Source: Chloroflexota bacterium (GTDB lineage Bacteria > Chloroflexota > Anaerolineae > Anaerolineales > UBA4823). Taken from it: a stretch of DNA of 5,978 nucleotides. The notes beneath the pieces were generated by a model. That model was not told the origin of the DNA and made no database searches. It was given only the letters and a program-made list of their open reading frames with translations. Shown one piece after another: positions 1-5,977 of the stretch (positions are counted from its first letter, which is position 1; each line of letters opens with the position of its first letter). A program made the translations under genes and the position numbers. The stretch covers positions 1-5,978 of the forward strand of contig JAUWLJ010000145.1 in the NCBI GenBank assembly GCA_030613705.1, read 5' to 3'.

Positions 1-800
1 ACATAACCGAAGGCTTCGTCCAAGAACTCGCGCACTGAATGCGCTTCCCCGGTACCAATCACAAAATCATCCGGGTTGTCGAGCTGCAGCATCTTCCACA
101 TGGCGGCCACATAATCTGGGGCATAACCCCAATCGCGTTTAGCTTCTAAGTTGCCAAGATAGAGATATTTTTGTTTGCCATCCATGATGGCTGCTAAAGC
201 GCGGGTGATTTTGCGGGTGACGAAAGTCTCTCCCCGGCGGGGAGATTCGTGATTGAACAAAATACCGTTGCAGGCAAATATGCCATACCCCTGGCGGTAA
301 TTGCGGGTCACCCAAAAAGCATAAGCTTTGGCAGCCGCGTACGGGCTCTGTGGTTCAAATGGTGTCGCTTCATTTTGAGGAGGGGATGAGCTGCCGAACA
401 TCTCGCTTGAAGAAGCCTGGTAAAAACGCGTCTTGAGCCCACTCTTGCGGACCGCTTCCAGGATGCGCATCGTCCCCAAACCTGTTACATCGCCAGTATA
501 GAGCGGCAAGTCAAAACTGACCCGCACATGGCTCTGCGCTGCCAGGTGGTAAATCTCATCCGGTTGGACGCTATAAATCAAATCAATCAGATTTCCTGTG
601 TTAGCGACATCGCCGTAATGGAGAAACAAACGGTTTGAGATCCCATTATGTGGATCGCGGTATAGATGGTCGATCCGCTGGGTGTTAAATGTGCTTGCTT
701 TCCGTATCAAGCCATGTACTTCGTAATCCTGGGATAACAACAGTTCAGCCAGATATGAACCATCTTGACCGGTTATCCCAGTAATCAATGCTTTTGGCAA
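1..800 (-). CDS. gmd: GDP-mannose 4,6-dehydratase, C-terminus cut off by the window edge
   Basis: Converts GDP-D-mannose to GDP-4-keto-6-deoxy-D-mannose in the cytoplasm, the first step towards GDP-fucose, GDP-rhamnose, GDP-perosamine and related sugars for surface polysaccharides. I translated it by hand: 266 codons are present, and family members usually have about 320-370 residues. It is an extended short-chain dehydrogenase with a Rossmann fold. The NAD(P)-binding glycine motif GITGQDG is at residues 8-14, HYGD at 61-64, SSSEMFG at 130-136 (Ser131 and Glu133 of the catalytic set; E. coli has Thr in place of the Ser), YAAAK at 154-158 (catalytic Tyr154 and Lys158), [16 protein letters not shown] at 183-198, and [10 protein letters not shown] at 222-231. 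The start is TTG at 800-798, with AGGAG at 811-807 and a 6-nt spacer; the first residues (MPKALITG) fit the family and no ATG fits better. It lies 147 bp downstream of an RfaH-like gene, as expected for a polysaccharide cluster. The family assignment is near certain. Confidence 0.96.
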   Translation of the reverse strand, partial: MPKALITGITGQDGSYLAELLLSQDYEVHGLIRKASTFNTQRIDHLYRDPHNGISNRLFLHYGDVANTGNLIDLIYSVQPDEIYHLAAQSHVRVSFDLPLYTGDVTGLGTMRILEAVRKSGLKTRFYQASSSEMFGSSSPPQNEATPFEPQSPYAAAKAYAFWVTRNYRQGYGIFACNGILFNHESPRRGETFVTRKITRALAAIMDGKQKYLYLGNLEAKRDWGYAPDYVAAMWKMLQLDNPDDFVIGTGEAHSVREFLDEAFGY

Positions 801-863
801 TTTTTACTCCTAAATATTATTGATGGGATAGTTGATATTGAATGTAAAATAATAGCGACCAGG

Positions 864-878
864 GGGCACGCTCCGCCC
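864..878 (-). promoter_or_regulatory. ops-like element in the gmd leader (candidate antiterminator loading site)
   Basis: Read on the minus strand this is GGGCGGAGCGTGCCC. Its core GGCGGAGCGTGC (877-866) equals the E. coli ops/JUMPstart core GGCGGTAGCGTGC with one base (T) missing. GGGC and GCCC at the ends can pair as a 4-bp stem around a 7-nt loop. It lies about 70 nt after the stop of an RfaH-like gene and about 65 nt before the start of gmd, the position expected of an RfaH recruitment site. The ops resemblance comes from established knowledge of enterobacterial RfaH; function here is inference. The missing base appears to be the T that E. coli RfaH reads as a flipped-out base, which argues against an identical recognition mode. 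Chance similarity cannot be excluded. Confidence 0.35.
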
Positions 879-947
879 ATCCGACATCCTCAAGGGAGAT
901 CGTTGAGATAGACAGACACAAAAAAAATGTGACCAACCTACAAATAC

Positions 948-1460
948 TTAACGTTTGTTCTTTCGTTCAACCTGTCCGGCTTTTAATTCTACAGGTAATT
1001 TGCGATCGCTTAACATTTGGATCAAAACTCGCACACGCTCACTTCCTGGCAGGCGCATGTCGAAAATAGCTTCGTAACCTGCAAATGGTCCATTGCTGAT
1101 CCGGACTGGATCTCCTGGTTGTAAACCATCATAAAATTCTCCCCCAACTGCCGCGATCTCCTCCACCCGTTTCTGCACGGCATGGATGAGGTTGTCTGGC
1201 ACATCTGCTGGTTCACCATCAAAGCTGACCAGACCGATCGCGTGTGGCATCCATTTGAATATAGATAAACCTACTTCTTCCAAATCCACCTGCACGAACA
1301 GATAACCAGGAAAATATGGGCGTAATTTTCGTGATCTAGGATTCACTGGATTGACTTTAAGGCGGGGGAAGAAAACCTCAACCTCTCGGGCAAGAAGTTG
1401 CTGCCATAAAACCTCCTCTTTGCGAGGTTTACTGCGCAGTGCGTACCAGGATTCAGCCAT
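948..1460 (-). CDS. RfaH-like NusG-family transcription antitermination protein
   Basis: This 170-residue NusG paralogue is predicted to bind elongating RNA polymerase and suppress pausing or termination in selected long operons. The N-terminal NGN domain covers about residues 4-105, with the opening ESWYALRSKPRKEE and the family signature YFPGYLFVQVD at 49-59. VSFDGEPADVP (78-88) matches the VRFG.SPAIVP stretch of E. coli RfaH. A short linker leads to a KOW domain at about 114-168, with GDPVRISNGPFAGYEAIFD at 116-134; the AIF ending and the following RVRVLIQML are closer to RfaH than to housekeeping NusG, and the length is also near RfaH (162). The ATG at 1460 has AAGGTGAGG just upstream. 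The stop is TAA at 950-948. It lies 70 bp after a small gene and 147 bp before gmd, the usual setting for specialised NusG paralogues (RfaH, UpxY, LoaP, TaA) at the head of polysaccharide or antibiotic operons. Housekeeping nusG is unlikely because secE and rplK are not neighbours. Which paralogue subfamily it belongs to cannot be settled by eye. Confidence 0.9.
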   Translation of the reverse strand: MAESWYALRSKPRKEEVLWQQLLAREVEVFFPRLKVNPVNPRSRKLRPYFPGYLFVQVDLEEVGLSIFKWMPHAIGLVSFDGEPADVPDNLIHAVQKRVEEIAAVGGEFYDGLQPGDPVRISNGPFAGYEAIFDMRLPGSERVRVLIQMLSDRKLPVELKAGQVERKNKR

Positions 1461-1530
1461 GCCTCACCTTTTCAAACATAATGGAATGAGCTCTTAGTTA
1501 AGATGCGCTGAAGAGAGATTAAGAAATTAT

Positions 1531-1749
1531 TCACTCGTCCATCGAGCCTGGCTGCCATTTCAAAGCATCGAAGCTCTTTTGGGTGACGATAAATCTGAGG
1601 CGTCCCTTTTCCACAACCAGACGCAGTTCACCATAATCTCCCAACGCTGATAGAGCTTCGTCAATCATTTTCACCTGGTGTTGATTCAAAAATGATAATA
1701 TCGGATTACTATTTAACCCGCTTAATTGACTGAGATTAGCATTACTCAT
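1531..1749 (-). CDS. Small conserved-looking protein, 72 residues, function unknown
   Basis: I do not recognise this protein with certainty. The chosen start is ATG at 1749, with GGAAAGG 7 nt upstream. A longer reading from TTG at 1830 adds 27 polar residues but has no clear ribosome site and would overlap a candidate promoter. A Ser/Asn-rich N-terminus (1-20) is followed by a predicted helix (about 24-37, HQVKMIDEALSALG). A compact beta-hairpin-like stretch YGELRLVVEKGRLRFIV (39-55) comes next, then a short polar tail. The helix plus YG-x-beta-turn-beta layout recalls the small YezD/DUF2292 proteins, but this is only a weak visual resemblance. No signal peptide, membrane segment or cysteine is visible. 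It lies 70 bp upstream of the RfaH-like gene on the same strand and is probably the first gene of that transcript, so a regulatory or accessory role in polysaccharide expression is possible. That it is a real gene is likely, given the good ribosome site and the protein-like hydrophobic pattern. Confidence 0.7.
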   Translation of the reverse strand: MSNANLSQLSGLNSNPILSFLNQHQVKMIDEALSALGDYGELRLVVEKGRLRFIVTQKSFDALKWQPGSMDE

Positions 1750-1812
1750 AGGTTTACCTTTCCATCTTCGTTCTGATTCCCTGCTGTCTCCACCCTGGCG
1801 GGATCCTTTGAG

Positions 1813-1840
1813 ATTCAAATCGCAAACCAAACTATGTCAA
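1813..1840 (-). promoter_or_regulatory. Candidate sigma-70-type promoter for the small gene and RfaH-like gene
   Basis: Minus strand: a perfect -35 box TTGACA (1840-1835), a 16-bp spacer, and TTGAAT (1818-1813), which matches the TATAAT consensus at 4 of 6 positions. Transcription would begin near 1806, giving a leader of about 57 nt before the ATG at 1749. The assignment rests on sequence match only; the -10 box is imperfect. Confidence 0.4.
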
Positions 1841-1898
1841 TGGAGGACAATGTTGCATTCAACTAATTCGAATGTTTCCCTGTTGTTTACTAGGCAGC

Positions 1899-1923
1899 AA
1901 AAAAACACTCTCGTGGGTTCTTT
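1899..1923 (-). terminator. Weak terminator-like hairpin after the M50-like gene
   Basis: On the minus strand, CAC-GAGA-GTG (3 bp with a GAGA tetraloop, 1915-1906) runs straight into seven T residues (1905-1899). The upstream AAAGAA (1923-1918) can pair with part of the T run across a CC/TT internal loop. It could end the gap-pgk-tpiA-M50 transcript, which stops coding at 2031, or act as a leader attenuator if transcription starts near 1978. The stem is short and the T run partly paired, so termination strength is doubtful. Confidence 0.3.
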
Positions 1924-1984
1924 CACCTCTGCGATGTGCCCTAAGTAATAAATTTTATATGGATTTTCCCTTTTTTACACCACA

Positions 1985-1993
1985 ATTCTAACA
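1985..1993 (-). promoter_or_regulatory. Candidate extended -10 promoter element
   Basis: Minus strand TGTTAGAAT (1993-1985) fits the extended -10 form TGnTATAAT with one mismatch. There is no good -35 box at the right distance; TTGACC at 2018-2013 is too far upstream. If used, the start would be near 1978 and the small gene would have a leader of about 230 nt containing the hairpins at 1890-1945. It is an alternative to the TTGACA promoter nearer the gene. Confidence 0.25.
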
Positions 1994-2030
1994 TAAAATC
2001 ATGTTCAAAATATTGGTCAAAAAGTACCCT

Positions 2031-2789
2031 TCATACAACCTTCAAACGGAATGTTCTCTCCAATGAAACACGCAGCAGCCACAATGGTGGCAATATTATT
2101 AAATGTACGAAAGCGCTGAGAATGTAAATCAACGACAAGATATGGACAATACTCAGCAACCCAGAGCCCAAGTTTGTCCACAACCAAGGTCCCGCGCCAG
2201 AGATTAAGAGAAGCGCAACAAACAATCCTAAAGTGAGCAATATTGGACTCCAGGCCCTCCGGTCAGTAGCGGAAGGAAACATGGTGCTGCTAACCACAAA
2301 GATGATATAAAACCAAATCCAAAAATCAGGTTGATTACTCACTTGGGAAAAAGCAGGTAATAATGACGAGATTTGACCCAAGGCTAGTTGCTCCCAAATG
2401 GCTGCAAAATTTAAATGGACCAAACCTGCATAAGCCACAAATAAACTTCCTGTAATCAGCGGCGCGGCTCCGATCAGTGCATCACGGAGAAAATCAGTCG
2501 AAGCGGTTTCCACATAGCCCAATCTCAAGCGACCATCTGGGAGCGGTTGTGGGATAATCGATAATCGTCCCACAGGAACCTTGAGCAACCGAGCCATGAA
2601 ATAATGACTCAACTCGTGTAGCAATACTCCTGGGAGAAACAAAATGGAAAAGATTGCCAATGCCAGGTCGATCCGTTTAGTGATCAGAAACAGAACTGTC
2701 TGAATTTCATTATGCAGCCTTCGCTGTAAGATCGCTAAACCAATTACACCAACCAGGAACCAACCAAGGATGTTGATCTCGTCGGTCAC
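2031..2789 (-). CDS. Multi-pass membrane protein with HExxH motif, M50-like putative metallopeptidase
   Basis: A 252-residue hydrophobic protein, predicted integral in the cytoplasmic membrane. About six hydrophobic segments are visible: roughly 8-22, 40-57, 105-125, 158-171, 181-203 and 213-240. The second ends in LLHELSHYFMARLL, giving the zinc-binding, catalytic-type motif H58-E59-L60-S61-H62 typical of site-2-protease (M50) peptidases. MFPSATDRRAW at 170-180 puts an acidic residue (Asp176) after a membrane segment, a plausible third zinc ligand, although the usual M50 NxxPxxxLDG form is absent. No PDZ domain or signal peptide is seen. The start is GTG at 2789, and its sequence GTGA also contains the tpiA stop (TGA 2788-2786), so translation is probably coupled to tpiA. 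No strong ribosome site precedes it, which fits coupling. The substrate is unknown, and nothing here shows that it is an active protease. Confidence 0.78.
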   Translation of the reverse strand: MTDEINILGWFLVGVIGLAILQRRLHNEIQTVLFLITKRIDLALAIFSILFLPGVLLHELSHYFMARLLKVPVGRLSIIPQPLPDGRLRLGYVETASTDFLRDALIGAAPLITGSLFVAYAGLVHLNFAAIWEQLALGQISSLLPAFSQVSNQPDFWIWFYIIFVVSSTMFPSATDRRAWSPILLTLGLFVALLLISGAGPWLWTNLGSGLLSIVHILSLIYILSAFVHLIILPPLWLLRVSLERTFRLKVV

Positions 2790-3562
2790 CGCACCGCTGC
2801 AAGTGTAATCTGAATGAAATCAGCAACCTTTAGGCTTGCGCCCCCCACTAAAGCACCGTCAATTTCAGATTGAGAGAAAAAACCTTGGGCGTTTTCGCCA
2901 TTTACCGAACCACCATAAAGTACACGAATCCTCTGCGCCATACCCTCCCCAAACAACTCCCCCAACGCGGGTCGGATCACTTCAGCGATAACCTGGTTAG
3001 CATCCGTGGGTGTAGCAGCTCGTCCCGTTCCAATAGCCCAGATGGGTTCGTAAGCAACCACCAGGTTGCTGCCATCGCCATCCCCACTATTATCGAATTG
3101 GATCGCTTCCAACCCCATTTTCACCTGCCGAAATACAACCTCATAAGTACGATCAGCCTCATATTCCTCCAGGGTTTCACCAATACAAAAGATGGGTGTT
3201 AATCCATATGCAAAAGCTGCCTGTACTTTACGATTTACATCCTTATCAGTTTCCCCAAAAAAAGTACGTCTTTCGGAATGCCCTAAAATTACATATTCGC
3301 AAAACTCAGCCACCATATTAGGAGAAATTTCTCCTGTAAACGCCCCGGCAGTTTCCCAATACATATTCTGTGCTCCCAAGGCGATATCGGTTCCTTCCAG
3401 CAGAGAAGAAACTGCGAGCAATGCTGTATGCGGAGGGCAAACGACTTTGTCGACACCAGATTTGGACTGCAAACCAGGCACCATCTCTGACACTAAATGA
3501 CGGGCATCGGCCACTGTCATATGCATTTTCCAGTTTCCGGCAATTAATGGTTTTCGAATCAT
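2786..3562 (-). CDS. tpiA: Triosephosphate isomerase
   Basis: Interconverts dihydroxyacetone phosphate and glyceraldehyde 3-phosphate in the cytoplasm, in glycolysis and gluconeogenesis. At 258 residues it is a full-length single TIM barrel, close to the usual 250. Active-site residues are all present: AGNWKM with Asn10 and Lys12, His95 in ILGHSERR (92-99), and the catalytic base Glu172 in VAYEPIWAIGTG (169-180), which leads into the flexible phosphate-closing loop 6. The phosphate-binding glycine motifs YGGSV (216-220) and VGGAS (239-243) are intact. The ATG at 3562 is preceded by AGGA about 4 nt away, with an AGGAG further up at a distance of about 12 nt. It follows pgk by 114 bp, with a hairpin in the gap, and its stop overlaps the start of the M50-like gene. 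It is very probably part of a gap-pgk-tpiA operon. Confidence 0.98.
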   Translation of the reverse strand: MIRKPLIAGNWKMHMTVADARHLVSEMVPGLQSKSGVDKVVCPPHTALLAVSSLLEGTDIALGAQNMYWETAGAFTGEISPNMVAEFCEYVILGHSERRTFFGETDKDVNRKVQAAFAYGLTPIFCIGETLEEYEADRTYEVVFRQVKMGLEAIQFDNSGDGDGSNLVVAYEPIWAIGTGRAATPTDANQVIAEVIRPALGELFGEGMAQRIRVLYGGSVNGENAQGFFSQSEIDGALVGGASLKVADFIQITLAAVR

Positions 3563-3615
3563 TTTCCTGAGTTCTCCTAATATGAAGGATGATTTTGTAG
3601 TGGTAAAACAAGGAT

Positions 3616-3652
3616 ATCACCATTCCCAAAATTTCGACGAGGGAATGGTGAT
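3616..3652 (-). terminator. Perfect inverted repeat after pgk (terminator or mRNA-processing hairpin)
   Basis: ATCACCATTCCC (3616-3627) and GGGAATGGTGAT (3641-3652) are exact 12-bp complements around a 13-nt loop, beginning 24 nt beyond the pgk stop. On the minus strand the stem is followed by ATATCCTTGTTTTACC, which lacks a proper U tract. A leaky terminator or an RNA-stabilising or processing hairpin between pgk and tpiA therefore seems likelier than a full stop. Confidence 0.5.
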
Positions 3653-3676
3653 GTCGATTATGCTAATTTTCCGTGG

Positions 3677-4855
3677 TCAATCTCTATCTTCAAGTGCTGC
3701 CATACCAGGGAGAACTTTACCTTCAAGCATCTCAAGGGAGGCGCCACCACCAGTTGAAATGTGGGTGATCTTATCAGCCAACCCGGCATTTTTCACCGCA
3801 GCCACAGAATCACCACCACCAATTATGGAGGTTGCATTCGAACGAGCAATCGCTTTTGCCAGTCCGATAGTCCCTTCTGCAAATCGTGGGAATTCGAAAA
3901 CACCCATCGGACCATTCCAGGCGATGGTTCCCGCCTCGGAAATTGGTTTTCCAAAGGTTTTTACAGTTTCTGGACCGATATCAAGGATTCGCCAACCATC
4001 TGGAATGGGTCCCATGCTCATCACAACCCGCTCTGCGTCGGCTTCAAATTTATCACCGATCACCACATCTACCGGAAGACGCAGGCGGTGATCAGCCAGC
4101 TTTATTAATTCTCGAGCAATATCCAGTGAATCATCCTCAACCAGAGAGTCACCCACCGGGTAACCTTGCGCCTTGAAGAATGTGTTTGCCATACCACCCC
4201 CAATCATTACCTGATCGGCTTTATCCAGCAAGTTGTGAATGACACCAATCTTATCGCTGATTTTGGCTCCGCCAAGGATAACGATGAACGGCCTAGCAGG
4301 GTTAGCAATAGCCTGACCAAGGTAAATGATTTCTTTTTCCATCAAATAGCCTGCTACGCTGGGTAAATAATGGGCGACACCTTCAGTAGATGCATGCGCC
4401 CGGTGGGCTGATCCAAATGCATCATTTACATACAGGTCAGCCAAACCAGCCAGTTGTTTTGCCATAGCTGGATCATTCTTCTTTTCACCAGCATGGAAAC
4501 GTGTGTTTTCTAGAAGCAAAACATCACCCGGTGATAATTCCTTTACTGCCTGTTCGGCAACCGGACCAATGCAGTCTTCCACAAATTTGACGGGTTGACC
4601 AAGCACCATGCTGAGATGATCGGCCACTGGTTTCAAGGAAAATTCTCGCTTCACCTCTCCTTTTGGTCTGCCAAGGTGGGAACACAAGATTAAGGTCGCT
4701 TGATGGTTCAATAAGTAGTGCAAGGTTGGTAGAGCAGCCTGGATACGGGTGTCATCACCAACCTTACCATCCCTAATGGGTACGTTGAAATCTACCCGGA
4801 CTAACACCCTTTTTCCTGTGACATCTATGTCTTCAATAGTTTTCTTATTGAACAT
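3677..4855 (-). CDS. pgk: Phosphoglycerate kinase
   Basis: Transfers phosphate between 1,3-bisphosphoglycerate and ADP to give 3-phosphoglycerate and ATP; cytoplasmic, reversible. The 392 residues match the usual bacterial length. N-domain substrate sites: VRVDFNVP (19-26, Asp23 and Asn25), Arg38, SHLGRPKG (59-66), ENTRFHAGE (116-124, Arg119) and [13 protein letters not shown] (144-156, Arg152). C-domain nucleotide sites: [11 protein letters not shown] (193-203), [10 protein letters not shown] (313-322), GGGDSVAAV (346-354), and the hinge and C-terminal motif [16 protein letters not shown] (365-380). No key motif is missing. The ATG at 4855 has GGAG about 6 nt upstream (TTGGAGATCTTATG). It lies 66 bp after gap and 114 bp before tpiA, each junction holding a strong hairpin. 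The junction with gap is almost filled by that hairpin, leaving no room for an obvious promoter, so pgk is probably transcribed from the gap promoter outside the window. Confidence 0.98.
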   Translation of the reverse strand: MFNKKTIEDIDVTGKRVLVRVDFNVPIRDGKVGDDTRIQAALPTLHYLLNHQATLILCSHLGRPKGEVKREFSLKPVADHLSMVLGQPVKFVEDCIGPVAEQAVKELSPGDVLLLENTRFHAGEKKNDPAMAKQLAGLADLYVNDAFGSAHRAHASTEGVAHYLPSVAGYLMEKEIIYLGQAIANPARPFIVILGGAKISDKIGVIHNLLDKADQVMIGGGMANTFFKAQGYPVGDSLVEDDSLDIARELIKLADHRLRLPVDVVIGDKFEADAERVVMSMGPIPDGWRILDIGPETVKTFGKPISEAGTIAWNGPMGVFEFPRFAEGTIGLAKAIARSNATSIIGGGDSVAAVKNAGLADKITHISTGGGASLEMLEGKVLPGMAALEDRD

Positions 4856-4872
4856 AAGATCTCCAACCGCGG

Positions 4873-4910
4873 AAAACGTGGAACGTGGGTAAATCCCCGT
4901 TCCACGTTTT
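4873..4910 (-). terminator. Strong hairpin between gap and pgk (leaky terminator or processing element)
   Basis: AAAACGTGGAACG (4873-4885) is exactly complementary to CGTTCCACGTTTT (4898-4910). GGG (4887-4889) and CCC (4895-4897) extend the stem past a one-base bulge, leaving a 5-nt loop. It starts 11 nt after the gap stop. A and T runs flank it, so it looks terminator-like on both strands, but only four T residues follow in the gap direction. Partial read-through into pgk is the simplest reading, with more gap than pgk mRNA expected. Confidence 0.6.
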
Positions 4911-4921
4911 AATTGGTCTAA

Positions 4922-5977
4922 TTAAAGGGATGTGGCCATCATCGCAGCCAGGTCAGCTGTACGAACGGAGTATCCCCATTCATTATCATACCAGGCTACG
5001 ATTTTTGCAAATGTATCTGGTCCATTCCCCATTATCATGGTGAACGGCAAATCGATTGTCGAGCTATGGGGGTCTCCTTTATAATCCACACTAACTCGCG
5101 GTTCATCTGTGGCGGCCAGGATACCTTTCAGCGGTCCGCTGGCAGCCTCGCGGTAAGCCTGGCGAAGCTCTTCAGTGGTTGTAGGAGTTTCGAGTTCAAC
5201 CGTCAAATCGATGAACGAAACTGTAGGTGTTGGCACCCGCAGTGCATAGCCATCCAGCTTGCCTTCCATTTCTGGGATAACCAGGGCCAGCGCCCGAGCA
5301 GCTCCTGTCGTAGTGGGGATGATGCTCAAAGCAGCAGCGCGAGCCCGGCGAAGATCCCTGTGGGGTGCATCGAGGATCTTCTGACCAGCCGTATAGGCGT
5401 GGATAGTCGTCATTAGACCACGTTTGATAGTGAATTTATCATTCGCCACCTTCACTGCTGGCGCCAGACCGTTGGTCGTGCAAGAAGCATTTGAGACAAC
5501 GTGATGCTTGGCAGGATCGTACTTATCATCATTGACACCCAATACGATGGTTAAATCCTCCCCCTGAGCAGGTGCGGAAATGATTACTTTTTTGGCACCA
5601 CCTTGGGTTATGTGATTCTCTGCGCCTCTTACCTGTTTTCCCTTCTTATTGACACCATCTTTCTTTAGGGTAAATAGACCAGTGCTCTCGATTACGATCT
5701 CAACGCCTAAATCAGACCAGGGTAAATTACCAGGATCGAACTCGCTGTAGACTTTGACAGGTTTACCATCGATCACTAAGTGATTCTCACCCACTTCTAC
5801 AGTCCCATCGAAGCGGCCGTAATTTGAGTCATACTTCAATAAGTGGGCCATGGTCTTCAAATCGCCAATATCGTTAAATGCGACGACTTCAAGTTCATCG
5901 GGATGAAGGTCCCGTATCGCTTTCAAGACCTGACGACCTACTCTACCAAACCCATTGATTCCTACTCTTACAGTCAT
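4922..5977 (-). CDS. gap: Glyceraldehyde-3-phosphate dehydrogenase, phosphorylating type
   Basis: Oxidises glyceraldehyde 3-phosphate with NAD and phosphate to 1,3-bisphosphoglycerate in the cytoplasm; reversible. The Rossmann motif [12 protein letters not shown] is at 5-16. FNDIGD (34-39), with an acidic residue after the second strand, suggests NAD preference. The catalytic motif SNASCTTN is at 162-169 with Cys166, and His193 in TTIHAYT is the catalytic partner. [18 protein letters not shown] is at 210-227, RVPTPTVSF at 247-255, and WYDNEWGYS at 329-337. The 351 residues exceed the usual 335 or so. About 12 extra residues lie in a lysine-rich stretch at 104-126, between the LFT and GAKKV landmarks. 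The usual TxDQ motif is TAGQ at 196-199, with Gly198 where Asp is expected. The ATG at 5977-5975 opens a typical N-terminus ([12 protein letters not shown]), so the gene is complete, but its promoter lies outside the window. It leads the gap-pgk-tpiA block. Confidence 0.98.
   Translation of the reverse strand: MTVRVGINGFGRVGRQVLKAIRDLHPDELEVVAFNDIGDLKTMAHLLKYDSNYGRFDGTVEVGENHLVIDGKPVKVYSEFDPGNLPWSDLGVEIVIESTGLFTLKKDGVNKKGKQVRGAENHITQGGAKKVIISAPAQGEDLTIVLGVNDDKYDPAKHHVVSNASCTTNGLAPAVKVANDKFTIKRGLMTTIHAYTAGQKILDAPHRDLRRARAAALSIIPTTTGAARALALVIPEMEGKLDGYALRVPTPTVSFIDLTVELETPTTTEELRQAYREAASGPLKGILAATDEPRVSVDYKGDPHSSTIDLPFTMIMGNGPDTFAKIVAWYDNEWGYSVRTADLAAMMATSL

Larger units (their letters stand above)
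1750..2030 (-). other. AT-rich intergenic region between the M50-like gene and the small gene
   Basis: This 281-bp gap separates the glycolysis block from the polysaccharide block. It holds two candidate promoters reading towards the small gene (1985-1993 and 1813-1840) and a cluster of short hairpins at 1890-1945. It also has a CATTC/GAATG inverted repeat with a 9-nt loop (1856-1860 with 1870-1874). I see no convincing gene on either strand and no recognisable known riboswitch class. Confidence 0.6.

Noticed and set aside
815..854. TATTATT/AATAATA inverted repeat near the gmd ribosome site
   Set aside because: Seven A-T pairs around a 26-nt loop in AT-rich DNA are too weak and too easily formed by chance to claim a regulatory switch.
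920..927. Run of eight T residues on the minus strand, about 20 nt after the RfaH-like stop, considered as a terminator
   Set aside because: No stable stem precedes it. The flanking CACA/TGTG can pair only 4 bp around the run itself, and gmd appears to need read-through.
1022..1222. 66-codon minus-strand open frame
   Set aside because: It lies wholly inside the RfaH-like gene in another frame, and its product has no family features.
1531..1830. Longer 99-residue form of the small protein from TTG at 1830
   Set aside because: The extra N-terminus is polar and featureless, and no clear ribosome site precedes it. It would overlap a TTGACA-type promoter, and the ATG at 1749 has a good ribosome site.
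2870..3500. Two plus-strand open frames (2870-3202 and 3192-3500)
   Set aside because: Both are antisense to tpiA, whose motifs are complete; their products are low-quality and Ser/Pro-rich.
3318..3629. 103-codon minus-strand open frame
   Set aside because: It overlaps the tpiA start in another frame and crosses the hairpin region; there is no domain-like pattern.
3582..4366. Plus-strand open frames antisense to pgk (3582-4091, 3761-4108, 3886-4176, 4166-4366)
   Set aside because: All are shadows of the well-conserved pgk gene, with no recognisable protein features.
5066..5416. 116-codon plus-strand open frame
   Set aside because: It is antisense to gap, with a Ser/Cys-rich unstructured product typical of a shadow frame.
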